A stretch of DNA of 64,000 nt from Prosopocoilus inquinatus (Eukaryota; Arthropoda; Insecta; Coleoptera; Lucanidae), in assembly GCA_036172665.1 (NCBI GenBank), contig CM069872.1:26106001-26170000 (forward strand), given 5' to 3'. The position numbers were made by a program, and so were the translations under genes. Under the pieces are notes generated by a model. That model was not told the origin of the DNA. It searched no databases and saw nothing but the letters and a program-made list of their open reading frames with translations. This document shows positions 11,899 through 24,730 of this stretch, in pieces. Every line of letters begins with the position of its first letter. Position 1 is the stretch's first letter.

Positions 11899-13413
11899 AG
11901 GAACAACGCTAATACGTGCTGTTTCGTTTAAAACTATTTCCAGCTCCTGCTGCGTCCGAAAACGTCGTATCTCACATCAGACTTACTGGAGTCCATCCAA
12001 ACGTCAAATAACATGTTAGATAATTAAGGATCGTTTAGATACATCACAGGAACAACGCTAATACGTGTTGTTTCGTTCAAAACTATTTCCAGCTTCTGCT
12101 GCGTCCTAGAACTTTGTATCTCACATCAGAGTTACTGGTGTCCGTCCAAAAGTCAAATAACATGATAGATGAGTAAGGATCGATAAGATACATCACAGGA
12201 ACAACGCTAATGCGTGTTGTTTCATTTAAAACTATTTGCAGCTTCTGCTGCTTCCGATAAACTTCGTATCTCACATCAGAATTACTAGAGTCCATCGAAA
12301 CGTCAAATAACATGACAGATGAGTAATGATCGATTAGATACATCACAGGAACAACGCTAATGCGTGTTGCTTAGTTTAAAACTATTTCCAGCTTCTGCTG
12401 CGTCCGAAAACGTCGTATCTCACATCAGAGTTACTGGAGTCCATCGAAACGACAAATAACATGATAGATAAGTAAGGATCGATTAGATACAGCACAGGAA
12501 CAACGCTAATACGTGTTGTTTCGTTTAAAACTATCTCCAGCCTCAGCTGCGTCCGAGAACTTCGTATCTCACTTCAGAGTTACTGGAGTCCATCGAAACG
12601 TCAAGTAACATGATAGGTGAGTAAGAATCGATTAGATACATCACAGGAACAACGCTAATGCGTGTTGTTTCGTTTAAAACTATTTCCAGCAACTGCTGCG
12701 TCCGAGAACTTTGTATCTTACATCAGACTTACTGGAGTCCATCCAAACGTCAAATAACATGTTAGATAAGTAAGAATCGAATAGATACATCACAGGAACA
12801 ACGCTAATACGTGTTGTTACGTTCAAAACTATTTCCAGCTACTGCTGCGTCCGAGAACTTTGTATCTCACATCAGAGTTACTGGAGTCCATCCAAACGTC
12901 AAATAACATGATAGATGAGTAAGGATCGATTAGATACATCACAGGAACAACGCTAATACGTGTTGCTTCGTTTAAAAGTATTTCCAGCTCCTGCTGCGTC
13001 CAAAAATTTCGTATCTCACATCAGAGTTACTGGAGTCCATCGAAACGCCAAATAACATGATAGATGAGTAAGGATCGATTAGATACATCACAGGAACAAC
13101 GCTAATGCGTGTTGTTTCGTTTAAAACTATTTCCAGCTCCTGCTGCGTCCGAAAACGTCGTATCTCACATCAGAGTTACTGGAGGCCATCGAAACGATAA
13201 ATAACATGATAGATGAGTAAGGATCGATAGATACATCACAGGAACATCGCTAATGCGTGTTGTTTCGTTTAAAACTATTTCCAGCTTCTGCTGCGTCCGA
13301 AAACGTCGTATCTCACATCAGAGTTACTGGAGTCCATCGAAACGTCAAATAACATGTTAGATAAGTAAGGATCGCTTAGATACATCACAGGAACAACGCT
13401 AATACGTGTTGTT
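11899..13413 (+). repeat. Chimeric zone with hybrid monomers
   Basis: Several monomers join the left part of one type to the right part of another. The monomer at about 11924 starts like C (CTCCTGCTGCGTCC) and ends like m3 (CAGACTTACT, GTTAGATAATTAAGG). A second A follows at 12073. The monomer at about 12222 starts like B (TTTGCAGC, GATAAACTTC) and ends like C (GAATTACTAGAG, GACAGATGAGTAATG). It then joins the GCTTAGTTTAAAAC monomer directly, skipping most of the long cycle. F, G, H, I, J and O then follow in normal order. Confidence 0.8.
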
Positions 13414-14010
13414 TCGTTCAAAATTATTTCCAGCTACTGCTGCGTCCGAGAACTTTGTATCTCACATCAGAGTTACTGGAGTCCATCCAAACGTCAAATA
13501 ACATGTTAGATAATTAAGGATCGTTTAGATACATCACAGGAACAACGCTAATACGTGTTGTTTCGTTCAAAACTATTTCCAGCTTCTGCTGCGTCCTAGA
13601 ACTTTGTATCTCACATCAGAGTTACTGGTGTCCGTCCAAACGTCAAATAACATGATAGATGAGTAAGGATCGATAAGATACATCACAGGAACAACGCTAA
13701 TGCGTGTTGTTTCATTTAAAACTATTTGCAGCTTCTGCTGCTTCCGATAAACTTTGTATCTCACATCAGAGTTACTGGAGTCCATCCAAACGTCAAATAA
13801 CAAGATAGATGAGTAAGGATCGATTAGATACATCACAGGAACAACGCTAATACATGTTGTTTCGTTTAAAACTATTTCCAGCTCCTGCTGCGTCCAAAAA
13901 TTTCGTATCTCACATCAGAGTTACTGGAGTCCATCGAAACGTCAAATAACATAGTAGATAAGTAAGGATCGATTAGATACATCACAGGAACAACGCTAAT
14001 ACGTGTTGTT
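13414..14010 (+). repeat. Core m2/m3 fusion, A, B and CATAGTAG monomers
   Basis: The monomer at 13414 begins as m2 (TTCAAAATTATTTCCAGCTACTG) and ends as m3 (GTTAGATAATTAAGG). It replaces the two monomers seen at 150 and 299. A follows at 13563 and B next, with the ACAAGATAGATGAG variant also seen near 690 and 23636. The shared private variant ties this stretch to the start of the window. Confidence 0.8.
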
Positions 14011-16244
14011 TCGTTCAAAACTATTTCCAGCTTCTGCTGCGTCCGAGAACTTTGTATCTCACATCAGAGTTACTGGAGTCCATTCAAACGTCAAATAACA
14101 TGCTATATAAGTAAGGATCGATTAGATACATCACAGGAACAACGCTAATACGTGTTATTTCGTTTAAAACTATTTCCAGCTCCTGCTGCGTCCAAAAACT
14201 TCGTATCTCTCTTCAGAATTACTAGAGTCCATCGAAACGTCAAATAACATGATAGATGAGTAAGGATCGATTAGATACATCACAGGAACAACGCCAATGC
14301 GTGTTGTTTCGTTTAAAACTATTTCCAGCTCCTGCTGCGTCCAAAAACTTTGTATCTCACATCAGAGTTACTGGAGTCCATCCAAACGTAAAATAACATA
14401 GTAGATAAGTAAGGATCGATTAGATACATCACAGGAACATCGCTAATGCGTGTTGTTTCGTTTAAAACTATTTCCAGCTTCTGCTGCGTCCAAAAACTTT
14501 GTATCTCACATCAGAGTTACTGGAGTCCATCCAAACGTAAAATAACATGATAGATGAGTAAGGATCGATTAGATACATCACAGGAACATCGCTAATGCGT
14601 GTTGTTTCCTTTAAAACTATTTCCAGCTTCTGCTGCGTCCGAAAACGTCGTATCTCACATCAGAGTTACTGGAGGCCATCGAAACGACAAATAACATGAT
14701 AGATGAGTAAGGATCGATTGATACATCACAGGAACATCGCTAATGCGTGTTGTTTCGTTTAAAACTATTTCCAGATTCTGCTGCGTCCGAAAACGTCGTA
14801 TCTCACATCAGAGTTACTGGAGTCCATCGAAACGTCAAATAACATGTTAGATAAGTAAGGATCGCTTAGATACATCACAGGAACAACGCTAATACGTGTT
14901 GTTTCGTTCAAAACTATTTCCAGCTTCTGCTGCGTCCAAAAACTTTGTATCTCACATCAGAGTTACTGGAGTCCATCCAAACGTAAAATAACATGATAGA
15001 TGAGTAAGGATCGATTAGATACATCACAGGAACATCGCTAATGCGTGTTGTTTCGTTTAAAACTATTTCCAGCTTCTGCTGCGTCCGAAAACGTCGTATC
15101 TCACATCAGAGTTACTGGAGGCCATCGAAACGACAAATAACATGATAGATGAGTAAGGATCGATTGATACATCACAGGAACATCGCTAATGCGTGTTGTT
15201 TCGTTTAAAACTATTTCCAGCTTCTGCTGCGTCCGAAAACGTCGTATCTCACATCAGAGTTACTGGAGTCCATCCAAACGTCAGATAACATGATAGATGA
15301 GTAAGTATCGATTAGATACATCACAGGAACAACGCTCATACGTGTTGTTTCGTTTAAAACTATTTCCAGTTGCTGCTGCGTCCGAAAACGTCGTATCTCA
15401 CATCAGACTTACTGGAGTCCATCCAAACGTCAAATAACATGTTAGATAATTAAGGATCGTTTAGATACATCACAGGAACAACGCTAATACGTGTTGTTTC
15501 GTTCAAAACTATTTCCAGCTTCTGCTGCGTCCTAGAACTTTGTATCTCACATCAGAGTTACTGGTGTCCGTCCAAACGTCAAATAACATGATAGATGAGT
15601 AAGGATCGATAAGATACATCACAGGAACAACGCTAATGCGTGTTGTTTCATTTAAAACTATTTGCAGCTTCTGCTGCTTCCGATAAACTTTGTATCTCAC
15701 ATCAGAGATACTGGAGTCCATCGAAACGTCAAATAACATGATAGATGAGTAAGGATCGATTAGATACATCACAGGAACAACGCTAATGCGTGTTGTTTCG
15801 TTTAAAACTATTTCCAGCTTCTGCTGCGTCCGAAAATTTCGTATCTCACATCAGAGTTACTGGAGTCCATCGAAACGTCAAATAACATAGTAGATAAGTA
15901 AGGATCGATTGGATACATCACAGGAACAACGATAATACGTGTTGTTTAGTTTAAAACTATTTCCAGCTCCTGCTGCGTCCAAAAACTTTGTATCTCACAT
16001 CGGAGTTACTGGAGTCCATCCAAACGTAAAATAACATGACAGATGAGTAAGGATCGATTAGATACATCACAGGAACAACGCTAATGCGTGTTGTTTCGTT
16101 TAAAACTATTTCCAGCTTCTGCTGCGTCCGAAAATTTCGTATCACACATCAGAGTTACTGGAGTCCATCCAAACGTCAAATAACATGTTAGATAAGTAAG
16201 GATCGTTTAGATACATCACAGGAACAACGCTAATACGTGTTGTT
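14011..16244 (+). repeat. 15-monomer HOR, copy 1 (period 2234 bp)
   Basis: The unit starts at the TATATAAG-bearing monomer. CTATATAAG occurs at 14103, 16337 and 18571, 2234 bp apart each time (15 x 149 minus 1). A rare TTTCCTTTAAAAC change at 14607 is shared with 16841. Order: D, K, L, M, N, O, M, N, O/m2 hybrid, m3, A (15499), B, CATAGTAG type, CATCGGAG type, CGTATCACACATC type. Confidence 0.9.
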
Positions 16245-18478
16245 TCGTTCAAAACTATTTCCAGCTTCTGCTGCGTCCGAGAACTTTGTATCTCACATCA
16301 GAGTTACTGGAGTCCATTCAAACGTCAAATAACATGCTATATAAGTAAGGATCGATTAGATACATCACAGGAACAACGCTAATACGTGTTATTTCGTTTA
16401 AAACTATTTCCAGCTCCTGCTGCGTCCAAAAACTTCGTATCTCTCTTCAGAATTACTAGAGTCCATCGAAACGTCAAATAACATGATAGATGAGTAAGGA
16501 TCGATTAGATACATCACAGGAACAACGCTAATGCGTGTTGTTTCGTTTAAAACTATTTCCAGCTCCTGCTGCGTCCAAAAACTTTGTATCTCACATCAGA
16601 GTTACTGGAGTCCATCCAAACATAAAATAACATAGTAGATAAGTAAGGATCGATTAGATACATCACAGGAACATCGCTAATGCGTGTTGTTTCGTTTAAA
16701 ACTATTTCCAGCTTCTGCTGCGTCCAAAAACTTTGTATCTCACATCAGAGTTACTGGAGTCCATCCAAACGTAAAATAACATGATAGATGAGTAAGGATC
16801 GATTAGATACATCACAGGAACATCGCTAATGCGTGTTGTTTCCTTTAAAACTATTTCCAGCTTCTGCTGCGTCCGAAAACGTCGTATCTCACATCAGAGT
16901 TACTGGAGGCCATCGAAACGACAAATAACATGATAGATGAGTAAGGATCGATTGATACATCACAGGAACATCGCTAATGCGTGTTGTTTCGTTTAAAACT
17001 ATTTCCAGCTTCTGCTGCGTCCGAAAACGTCGTATCTCACATCAGAGTTACTGGAGTCCATCGAAACGTCAAATAACATGTTAGATAAGTAAGGATCGCT
17101 TAGATACATCACAGGAACAACGCTAATACGTGTTGTTTCGTTCAAAACTATTTCCAGCTTCTGCTGCGTCCAAAAACTTTGTATCTCACATCAGAGTTAC
17201 TGGAGTCCATCCAAACGTAAAATAACATGATAGATGAGTAAGGATCGATTAGATACATCACAGGAACATCGCTAATGCGTGTTGTTTCGTTTAAAACTAT
17301 TTCCAGCTTCTGCTGCGTCCGAAAACGTCGTATCTCACATCAGAGTTACTGGAGGCCATCGAAACGACAAATAACATGATAGATGAGTAAGGATCGATTG
17401 ATACATCACAGGAACATCGCTAATGCGTGTTGTTTCGTTTAAAACTATTTCCAGCTTCTGCTGCGTCCGAAAACGTCGTATCTCACATCAGAGTTACTGG
17501 AGTCCATCCAAACGTCAGATAACATGATAGATGAGTAAGTATCGATTAGATACATCACAGGAACAACGCTCATACGTGTTGTTTCGTTTAAAACTATTTC
17601 CAGTTGCTGCTGCGTCCGAAAACGTCGTATCTCACATCAGACTTACTGGAGTCCATCCAAACGTCAAATAACATGTTAGATAATTAAGGATCGTTTAGAT
17701 ACATCACAGGAACAACGCTAATACGTGTTGTTTCGTTCAAAACTATTTCCAGCTTCTGCTGCGTCCTAGAACTTTGTATCTCACATCAGAGTTACTGGTG
17801 TCCGTCCAAACGTCAAATAACATGATAGATGAGTAAGGATCGATAAGATACATCACAGGAACAACGCTAATGCGTGTTGTTTCATTTAAAACTATTTGCA
17901 GCTTCTGCTGCTTCCGATAAACTTTGTATCTCACATCAGAGATACTGGAGTCCATCGAAACGTCAAATAACATGATAGATGAGTAAGGATCGATTAGATA
18001 CATCACAGGAACAACGCTAATGCGTGTTGTTTCGTTTAAAACTATTTCCAGCTTCTGCTGCGTCCGAAAATTTCGTATCTCACATCAGAGTTACTGGAGT
18101 CCATCGAAACGTCAAATAACATAGTAGATAAGTAAGGATCGATTGGATACATCACAGGAACAACGATAATACGTGTTGTTTAGTTTAAAACTATTTCCAG
18201 CTCCTGCTGCGTCCAAAAACTTTGTATCTCACATCGGAGTTACTGGAGTCCATCCAAACGTAAAATAACATGACAGATGAGTAAGGATCGATTAGATACA
18301 TCACAGGAACAACGCTAATGCGTGTTGTTTCGTTTAAAACTATTTCCAGCTTCTGCTGCGTCCGAAAATTTCGTATCACACATCAGAGTTACTGGAGTCC
18401 ATCCAAACGTCAAATAACATGTTAGATAAGTAAGGATCGTTTAGATACATCACAGGAACAACGCTAATACGTGTTGTT
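16245..18478 (+). repeat. 15-monomer HOR, copy 2 (period 2234 bp)
   Basis: Second copy of the 14011-16244 unit. It keeps the TTTCCTTTAAAAC marker at 16841 and has private changes: AAACATAAAATAAC near 16620 where copy 1 has AAACGTAAAATAAC, and CAGCTTCTG where copy 1 has CAGATTCTG near 14773. Confidence 0.9.
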
Positions 18479-20115
18479 TCGTTCAAAACTATTTCCAGCT
18501 TCTGCTGCGTCCGAGAACTTTGTATCTCACATCAGAGTTACTGGAGTCCATTCAAACGTCAAATAACATGCTATATAAGTAAGGATCGATTAGATACATC
18601 ACAGGAACAACGCTAATACGTGTTATTTCGTTTAAAACTATTTCCAGCTCCTGCTGCGTCCAAAAACTTCGTATCTCTCTTCAGAATTACTAGAGTCCAT
18701 CGAAACGTCAAATAACATGATAGATGAGTAAGGATCGATTAGATACATCACAGGAACAACGCTAATGCGTGTTGTTTCGTTTAAAACTATTTCCAGCTCC
18801 TGCTGCGTCCAAAAACTTTGTATCTCACATCAGAGTTACTGGAGTCCATCCAAACATAAAATAACATAGTAGATAAGTAAGGATCGATTAGATACATCAC
18901 AGGAACATCGCTAATGCGTGTTGTTTCGTTTAAAACTATTTCCAGCTTCTGCTGCGTCCGAAAACGTCGTATCTCACATCAGAGTTACTGGAGGCCATCG
19001 AAACGACAAATAACATGATAGATGAGTAAGGATCGATTGATACATCACAGGAACATCGCTAATGCGTGTTGTTTCGTTTAAAACTATTTCCAGCTTCTGC
19101 TGCGTCCGAAAACGTCGTATCTCACATCAGAGTTACTGGAGTCCATCGAAACGTCAAATAACATGATAGATGAGTAAGGATCGATTAGATACATCACAGG
19201 AACAACGCTAATGCGTGTTGTTTCGTTTAAAACTATTTCCAGCTTCTGCTGCGTCCGAGAACTTTGTATCTCACATCAGAGTTACTGGAGTCCATCCAAA
19301 CGTCAAATAACATGATAGATGAGTAAGGATCGATTAGATACATCACAGGAACAACGCTAATACGTGTTGTTTCGTTTAAAACTCTTTCTAGCTTCAGCTG
19401 CGTCCGAGAACTTCGTAACTCACATCAAAGTTACTGGAGTCCATCGAAACGCCAAATAACATGATAGATGAGTAAGGATCGATTAGATACATCACAGGAA
19501 CATCGCTAATGCGTGTTGTTTCGTTTAAAACTATTTCCAGCTTCTGCTGCGTCCAAAAACTTTGTATCTCACATCAGAGTTACTGGAGTCCATCCAAACG
19601 TAAAATAACATGATAGATGAGTAAGGATCGATTAGATACATCACAGGAACATCGCTAATGCGTGTTGTTTCGTTTAAAACTATTTCCAGCTTCTGCTGCG
19701 TCCGAAAACGTCGTATCTCACATCAGAGTTACTGGAGGCCATCGAAACGACAAATAACATGATAGATTAGTAAGGATCGATTGATACATCACAGGAACAT
19801 CGCTAATGCGTGTTGTTTCGTTTAAAACTATTTCCAGCTTCTGCTGCGTCCGAAAACGTCGTATCTCACATCAGAGTTACTGGAGTCCATCGAAACGTCA
19901 AATAACATGATAGATGAGTAAGGATCGATTAGATACATCACAGGAACAACGCTAATGCGTGTTGTTTCGTTTAAAACTATTTCCAGCTTCTGCTGCGTCC
20001 GAAAACGTCGTATCTCACATCAGAGTTACTGGAGTCCATCGAAACGTCAAATAACATGATAGATGAGTAAGGATCGCTTAGATACATCACAGGAACAACG
20101 CTAATACGTGTTGTT
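18479..20115 (+). repeat. Partial third 2234-bp copy, then irregular monomers
   Basis: From 18479 to about 18930 the sequence follows the 2234-bp unit, including the AAACATAAAATAAC variant of copy 2. It then skips the M monomer and runs N, O, a CCGAGAAC type, E (about 19384), M, N, O, O. The N monomer near 19762 has the GATAGATTAGTAAGG variant also present near 1584, linking this stretch to 1400-2500. Confidence 0.75.
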
Positions 20116-23097
20116 TCGTTCAAAATTATTTCCAGCTACTGCTGCGTCCGAGAACTTTGTATCTCACATCAGAGTTACTGGAGTCCATCCAAACGTCAGA
20201 TAACATGATAGATGAGTAAGTATCGATTAGATACATCACAGGAACAACGCTCATACGTGTTGTTTCGTTTAAAACTATTTCCAGTTGCTGCTGCGTCCGA
20301 AAACGTCGTATCTCACATCAGACTTACTGGAGTTCATCCAAACGTCAAATAACATGTTAGATAATTAAGGATCGTTTAGATACATCACAGGAACAACGCT
20401 AATACGTGTTGTTTCGTTCAAAACTATTTCCAGCTTCTGCTGCGTCCTAGAACTTTGTATCTCACATCAGAGTTACTGGTGTCCGTCTAAACGTCAAATA
20501 ACATGATAAATGAGTAAGGATCGATAAGATACATCACAGGAACAACGCTAATGCGTGTTGTTTCATTTAAAACTATTTGCAGCTTCTGCTGCTTCCGATA
20601 AACTTTGTATCTCACATCAGAGTTACTGGAGTCCATCCAAACGTCAAATAACATGATAGATGAGTAAGGATCGATTAGATACATCACAGGAACAACGATA
20701 ATACGTGTTGTTTCGTTTAAAACTATTTCCAGCTCCTGCTGCGTCCAAAAACTTCGTATCTCACATCAGAATTACTAGAGTCCATCGAAACGTCAAATAA
20801 CATGACAGATGAGTAAGGATCGATTAGATACATCACAGGAACAACGCTAATGCGTGTTGTTTCGTTTAAAACTATTTGCAGCTTCTGCTGCTTCCGATAA
20901 ACTTTGTATCTCACATCAGAGTTACTGGAGTCCATCCAAACGTCAAATAACATGATAGATGAGTAAGGATCGATTAGATACATCACAGGAACAACGCTAA
21001 TACGTGTTGTTTCGTTCAAAACTATTTCCAGCTTCTGCTGCGTCCGAGGACTTTGTATCTCACATCAGAGTTACTGGAGTCCATCCAAACGTCAAATAAC
21101 ATGATAGATGAGTAAGGATCGATTAGATACATCACAGGAACAACGCTAATACGTGTTGTTTCGTTTAAAACTCTTTCTAGCTTCAGCTGCGTCCGAGAAC
21201 TTCGTAACTCACATCAAAGTTACTGGAGTCCATCGAAACGCCAAATAACATGATAGATGAGTAAGGATCGATTAGATACATCACAGGAACAACGCTAATG
21301 CATGTTGTTTCGTTTAAAACTATTTCCAGCTCCTGCTGCGTCCAAAAACTTCGTATCTCACATCAGAGTTACTAGAGTCCATCGAAACGTCAAATAACAT
21401 GATAGATGAGTAAGGGTCGATTAGATACATCACAGGAACAACGCTAATGCGTGTTGTTTCATTTAAAACTATTTGCTGCTTTTGCTGCGTCCGATAAACT
21501 TTGTATCTCACATCAGAGTTACTGGAGTCCATCCAAACGTCAAATAACATGATAGATGAGTAAGGATCGATTAGATACATCACAGGAACAACGCTAATAC
21601 GTGTTGTTTCGTTTAAAACTATTTCCAGCTCCTGCTGCGTCCAAAAACTTCGTATCTCACATCAGAATTACTAGAGTCCATCGAAACGTCAAATAACATG
21701 ATAGATGAGTAAGGATCGATTAGATACATCACAGGAACAACGCTAATGCGTGTTGTTTCGTTTAAAACTATTTCCAGCTTCTGCTGCGTCCGAAAATTTC
21801 GTATCTCACATCAGAGTTACTGGAGCCCATCGAAACGTCAAATAACACAGTAGATAAGTAAGGATCGATTGGATACATCACAGGAACAACGATAATACGT
21901 GTTGTTTAGTTTAAAACTATTTCCAGCTCCTGCTGCGTCCAAAAACTTTGTATCTCACATCGGAGTTACTGGAGTCCATCCAAACGTAAAATAACATGAC
22001 AGATGAGTAAGGATCGATTAGATACATCACAGGAACATGGCTAATGCGTGTTGCTTAGTTTAAAACTATTTCCAGCTTCTGCTGCGTCCGAAAACGTCGT
22101 ATCTCACATCAGAGTTACTGGAGTCCATCGAAACGACAAATAACATGATAGATAAGTAAGGATCGATTAGATACAGCACAGGAACAACGCTAATACGTGT
22201 TGTTTCGTTTAAAACTATCTCCAGCTTCAGCTGCGTCCGAGAACTTCGTATCTCACTTCAGAGTTACTGGAGTCCATCGAAACGTCAAGTAACATGATAG
22301 GTGAGTAAGAATCGATTAGATACATCACAGGAACAACGCTAATGCGTGTTGTTTCGTTTAAAACTATTTCCAGCAACTGCTGCGTCCGAGAACTTTGTAT
22401 CTTACATCAGACTTACTGGAGTCCATCCAAACGTCAAATAACATGTTAGATAAGTAAGAATCGAATAGATACATCACAGGAACAACGCTAATACGTGTTG
22501 TTACGTTCAAAACTATTTCCAGATACTGCTGCGTCCGAGAACTTTGTATCTCACATCAGAGTTACTGGAGTCCATCCAAACGTCAAATAACATGATAGAT
22601 GAGTAAGGATCGATTAGATACATCACAGGAACAACGCTAATACGTGTTGCTTCGTTTAAAAGTATTTCCAGCTCCTGCTGCGTCCAAAAATTTCGTATCT
22701 CACATCAGAGTTACTGGAGTCCATCGAAACGCCAAATAACATGATAGATGAGTAAGGATCGATTAGATACATCACAGGAACAACGCTAATGCGTGTTGTT
22801 TCGTTTAAAACTATTTCCAGCTCCTGCTGCGTCCGAAAACGTCGTATCTCACATCAGAGTTACTGGAGGCCATCGAAACGATAAATAACATGATAGATGA
22901 GTAAGGATCGATTGATACATCACAGGAACATCGCTAATGCGTGTTGTTTCGTTTAAAACTATTTCCAGCTTCTGCTGCGTCCGAAAACGTCGTATCTCAC
23001 ATCAGAGTTACTGGAGTCCATCGAAACGTCAAATAACATGTTAGATAAGTAAGGATCGCTTAGATACATCACAGGAACAACGCTAATACGTGTTGTT
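20116..23097 (+). repeat. Complete long-cycle HOR unit, second occurrence (2982 bp)
   Basis: Matches 2533-5513 in monomer order, with m2 2533 mapping to 20116 and the C monomer 3130 to 20713. One monomer has been exchanged: near 20870 a B-type 150-bp copy (TTTGCAGC, CTTCCGATAAAC) replaces the CGTATCACACATC monomer. That adds one base and explains the 2982 versus 2981 bp length. Private changes include GTCTAAACG near 20486 and ACACAGTAG near 21846. Confidence 0.85.
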
Positions 23098-24730
23098 TCG
23101 TTCAAAATTATTTCCAGCTACTGCTGCGTTCGAGAACTTTGTATCTCACATCAGAGTTACTGGAGTCCATCCAAACGTCAAATAACATGATAAATGAGTA
23201 AGTATCGATTAGATACATCACAGGAACAACGCTAATACGTGTTGTTTCGTTTAAAACTATTTCCAGTTGCTGCTGCGTCCGAAAACGTCGTATCTCACAT
23301 CAGACTTACTGGAGTCCATCCAAACGTCAAATAACATGTTAGATAATTAAGGATCGTTTAGATACATCACAGGAACAACGCTAATACGTGTTGTTTCGTT
23401 CAAAACTATTTCCAGCTTCTGCTGCGTCCTAGAACTTTGTATCTCACATCAGAGTTACTGGTGTCCGTCCAAACGTCAAATAACATGATAGATGAGTAAG
23501 GATCGATAAGATACATCACAGGAACAACGCTAATGCGTGTTGTTTCATTTGAAACTATTTGCAGCTTCTGCTGCTTCCGATAAACTTTGTATCTCACATC
23601 AGAGTTACTGGAGTCCATCCAAACGTCAAATAACAAGATAGATGAGTAAGGATCGATTAGATACATCACAGGAACAACGCTAATACGTGTTGTTTCGTTT
23701 AAAACTATTTCCAGCTCCTGCTGCGTCCAAAAATTTCGTATCTCACATCAGAGTTACTGGAGTCCATCGAAACGTCAAATAACATAGTAGATAAGTAAGG
23801 ATCGATTAGATACATCACAGGAACAACGCTAATACGTGTTGTTTCGTTCAAAACTATTTCCAGCTTCTGCTGCGTCCGAGAACTTTGTATCTCACATCAG
23901 AGTTACTGGAGTCCATTCAAACGTCAAATAACATGCTATATAAGTAAGGATCGATTAGATACATCACAGGAACAACGCTAATACGTGTTATTTCGTTTAA
24001 AACCAGCTCCTGCTGCGTCCAAAAACTTCGTATCTCTCTTCAGAATTACTAGAGTCCATCGAAACGTCAAATAACATGATAGATGAGTAAGGATCGATTA
24101 GATACATCACAGGAACAACGCCAATGCGTGTTGTTTCGTTTAAAACTATTTCCAGCTCCTGCTGCGTCCAAAAACTTTGTATCTCACATCAGAGTTACTG
24201 GAGTCCATCCAAACGTAAAATAACATAGCAGATAAGTAAGGATCGATTAGATACATCACAGGAACATCGCTAATGCGTGTTGTTTCGTTTAAAACTATTT
24301 CCAGCTTCTGCTGCGTCCAAAAACTTTGTATCTCACATCAGAGTTACTGGAGTCCATCCAAACGTAAAATAACATGATAGATGAGTAAGGATCGATTAGA
24401 TACATCACAGGAACATCGCTAATGCGTGTTGTTTCGTTTAAAACTATTTCCAGCTTCTGCTGCGTCCGAAAACGTCGTATCTCACATCAGAGTTACTGGA
24501 GGCCATCGAAACGACAAATAACATGATAGATGAGTAAGGATCGATTGATACATCACAGGAACATCGCTAATGCGTGTTGTTTCGTTTAAAACTATTTCCA
24601 GCTTCTGCTGCGTCCGAAAACGTCGTATCTCACATCAGAGTTACTGGAGTCCATCGAAACGTCAAATAACATGTTAGATAAGTAAGGATCGCTTAGATAC
24701 ATCACAGGAACAACGCTAATACGTGTTGTT
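23098..24730 (+). repeat. Short-cycle HOR unit, 11 monomers with a 6-bp deletion (1633 bp)
   Basis: Runs from m2 (23098) to m2 (24731): m2, m3, A (23396), B, CATAGTAG type, D (CTATATAAG at 23936), K, L, M, N, O. Eleven monomers would give 1639 bp; the observed 1633 is accounted for by a 6-bp deletion near 24003. The same order is present from 150. Confidence 0.85.
23993..24010 (+). other. 6-bp deletion inside a monomer (143-bp copy)
   Basis: The sequence reads TCGTTTAAAACCAGCTCC, where other monomers have CTATTT between AAAA and the CCAG. It is the largest internal indel I found in the window. Confidence 0.9.

Noticed and set aside
11899..13413. Assembly error as the cause of the hybrid monomers
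   Set aside because: Not rejected outright. Similar hybrids occur in several places and keep exact monomer register, which fits crossing over, so I list them as biological with the caveat that only long reads can settle it.
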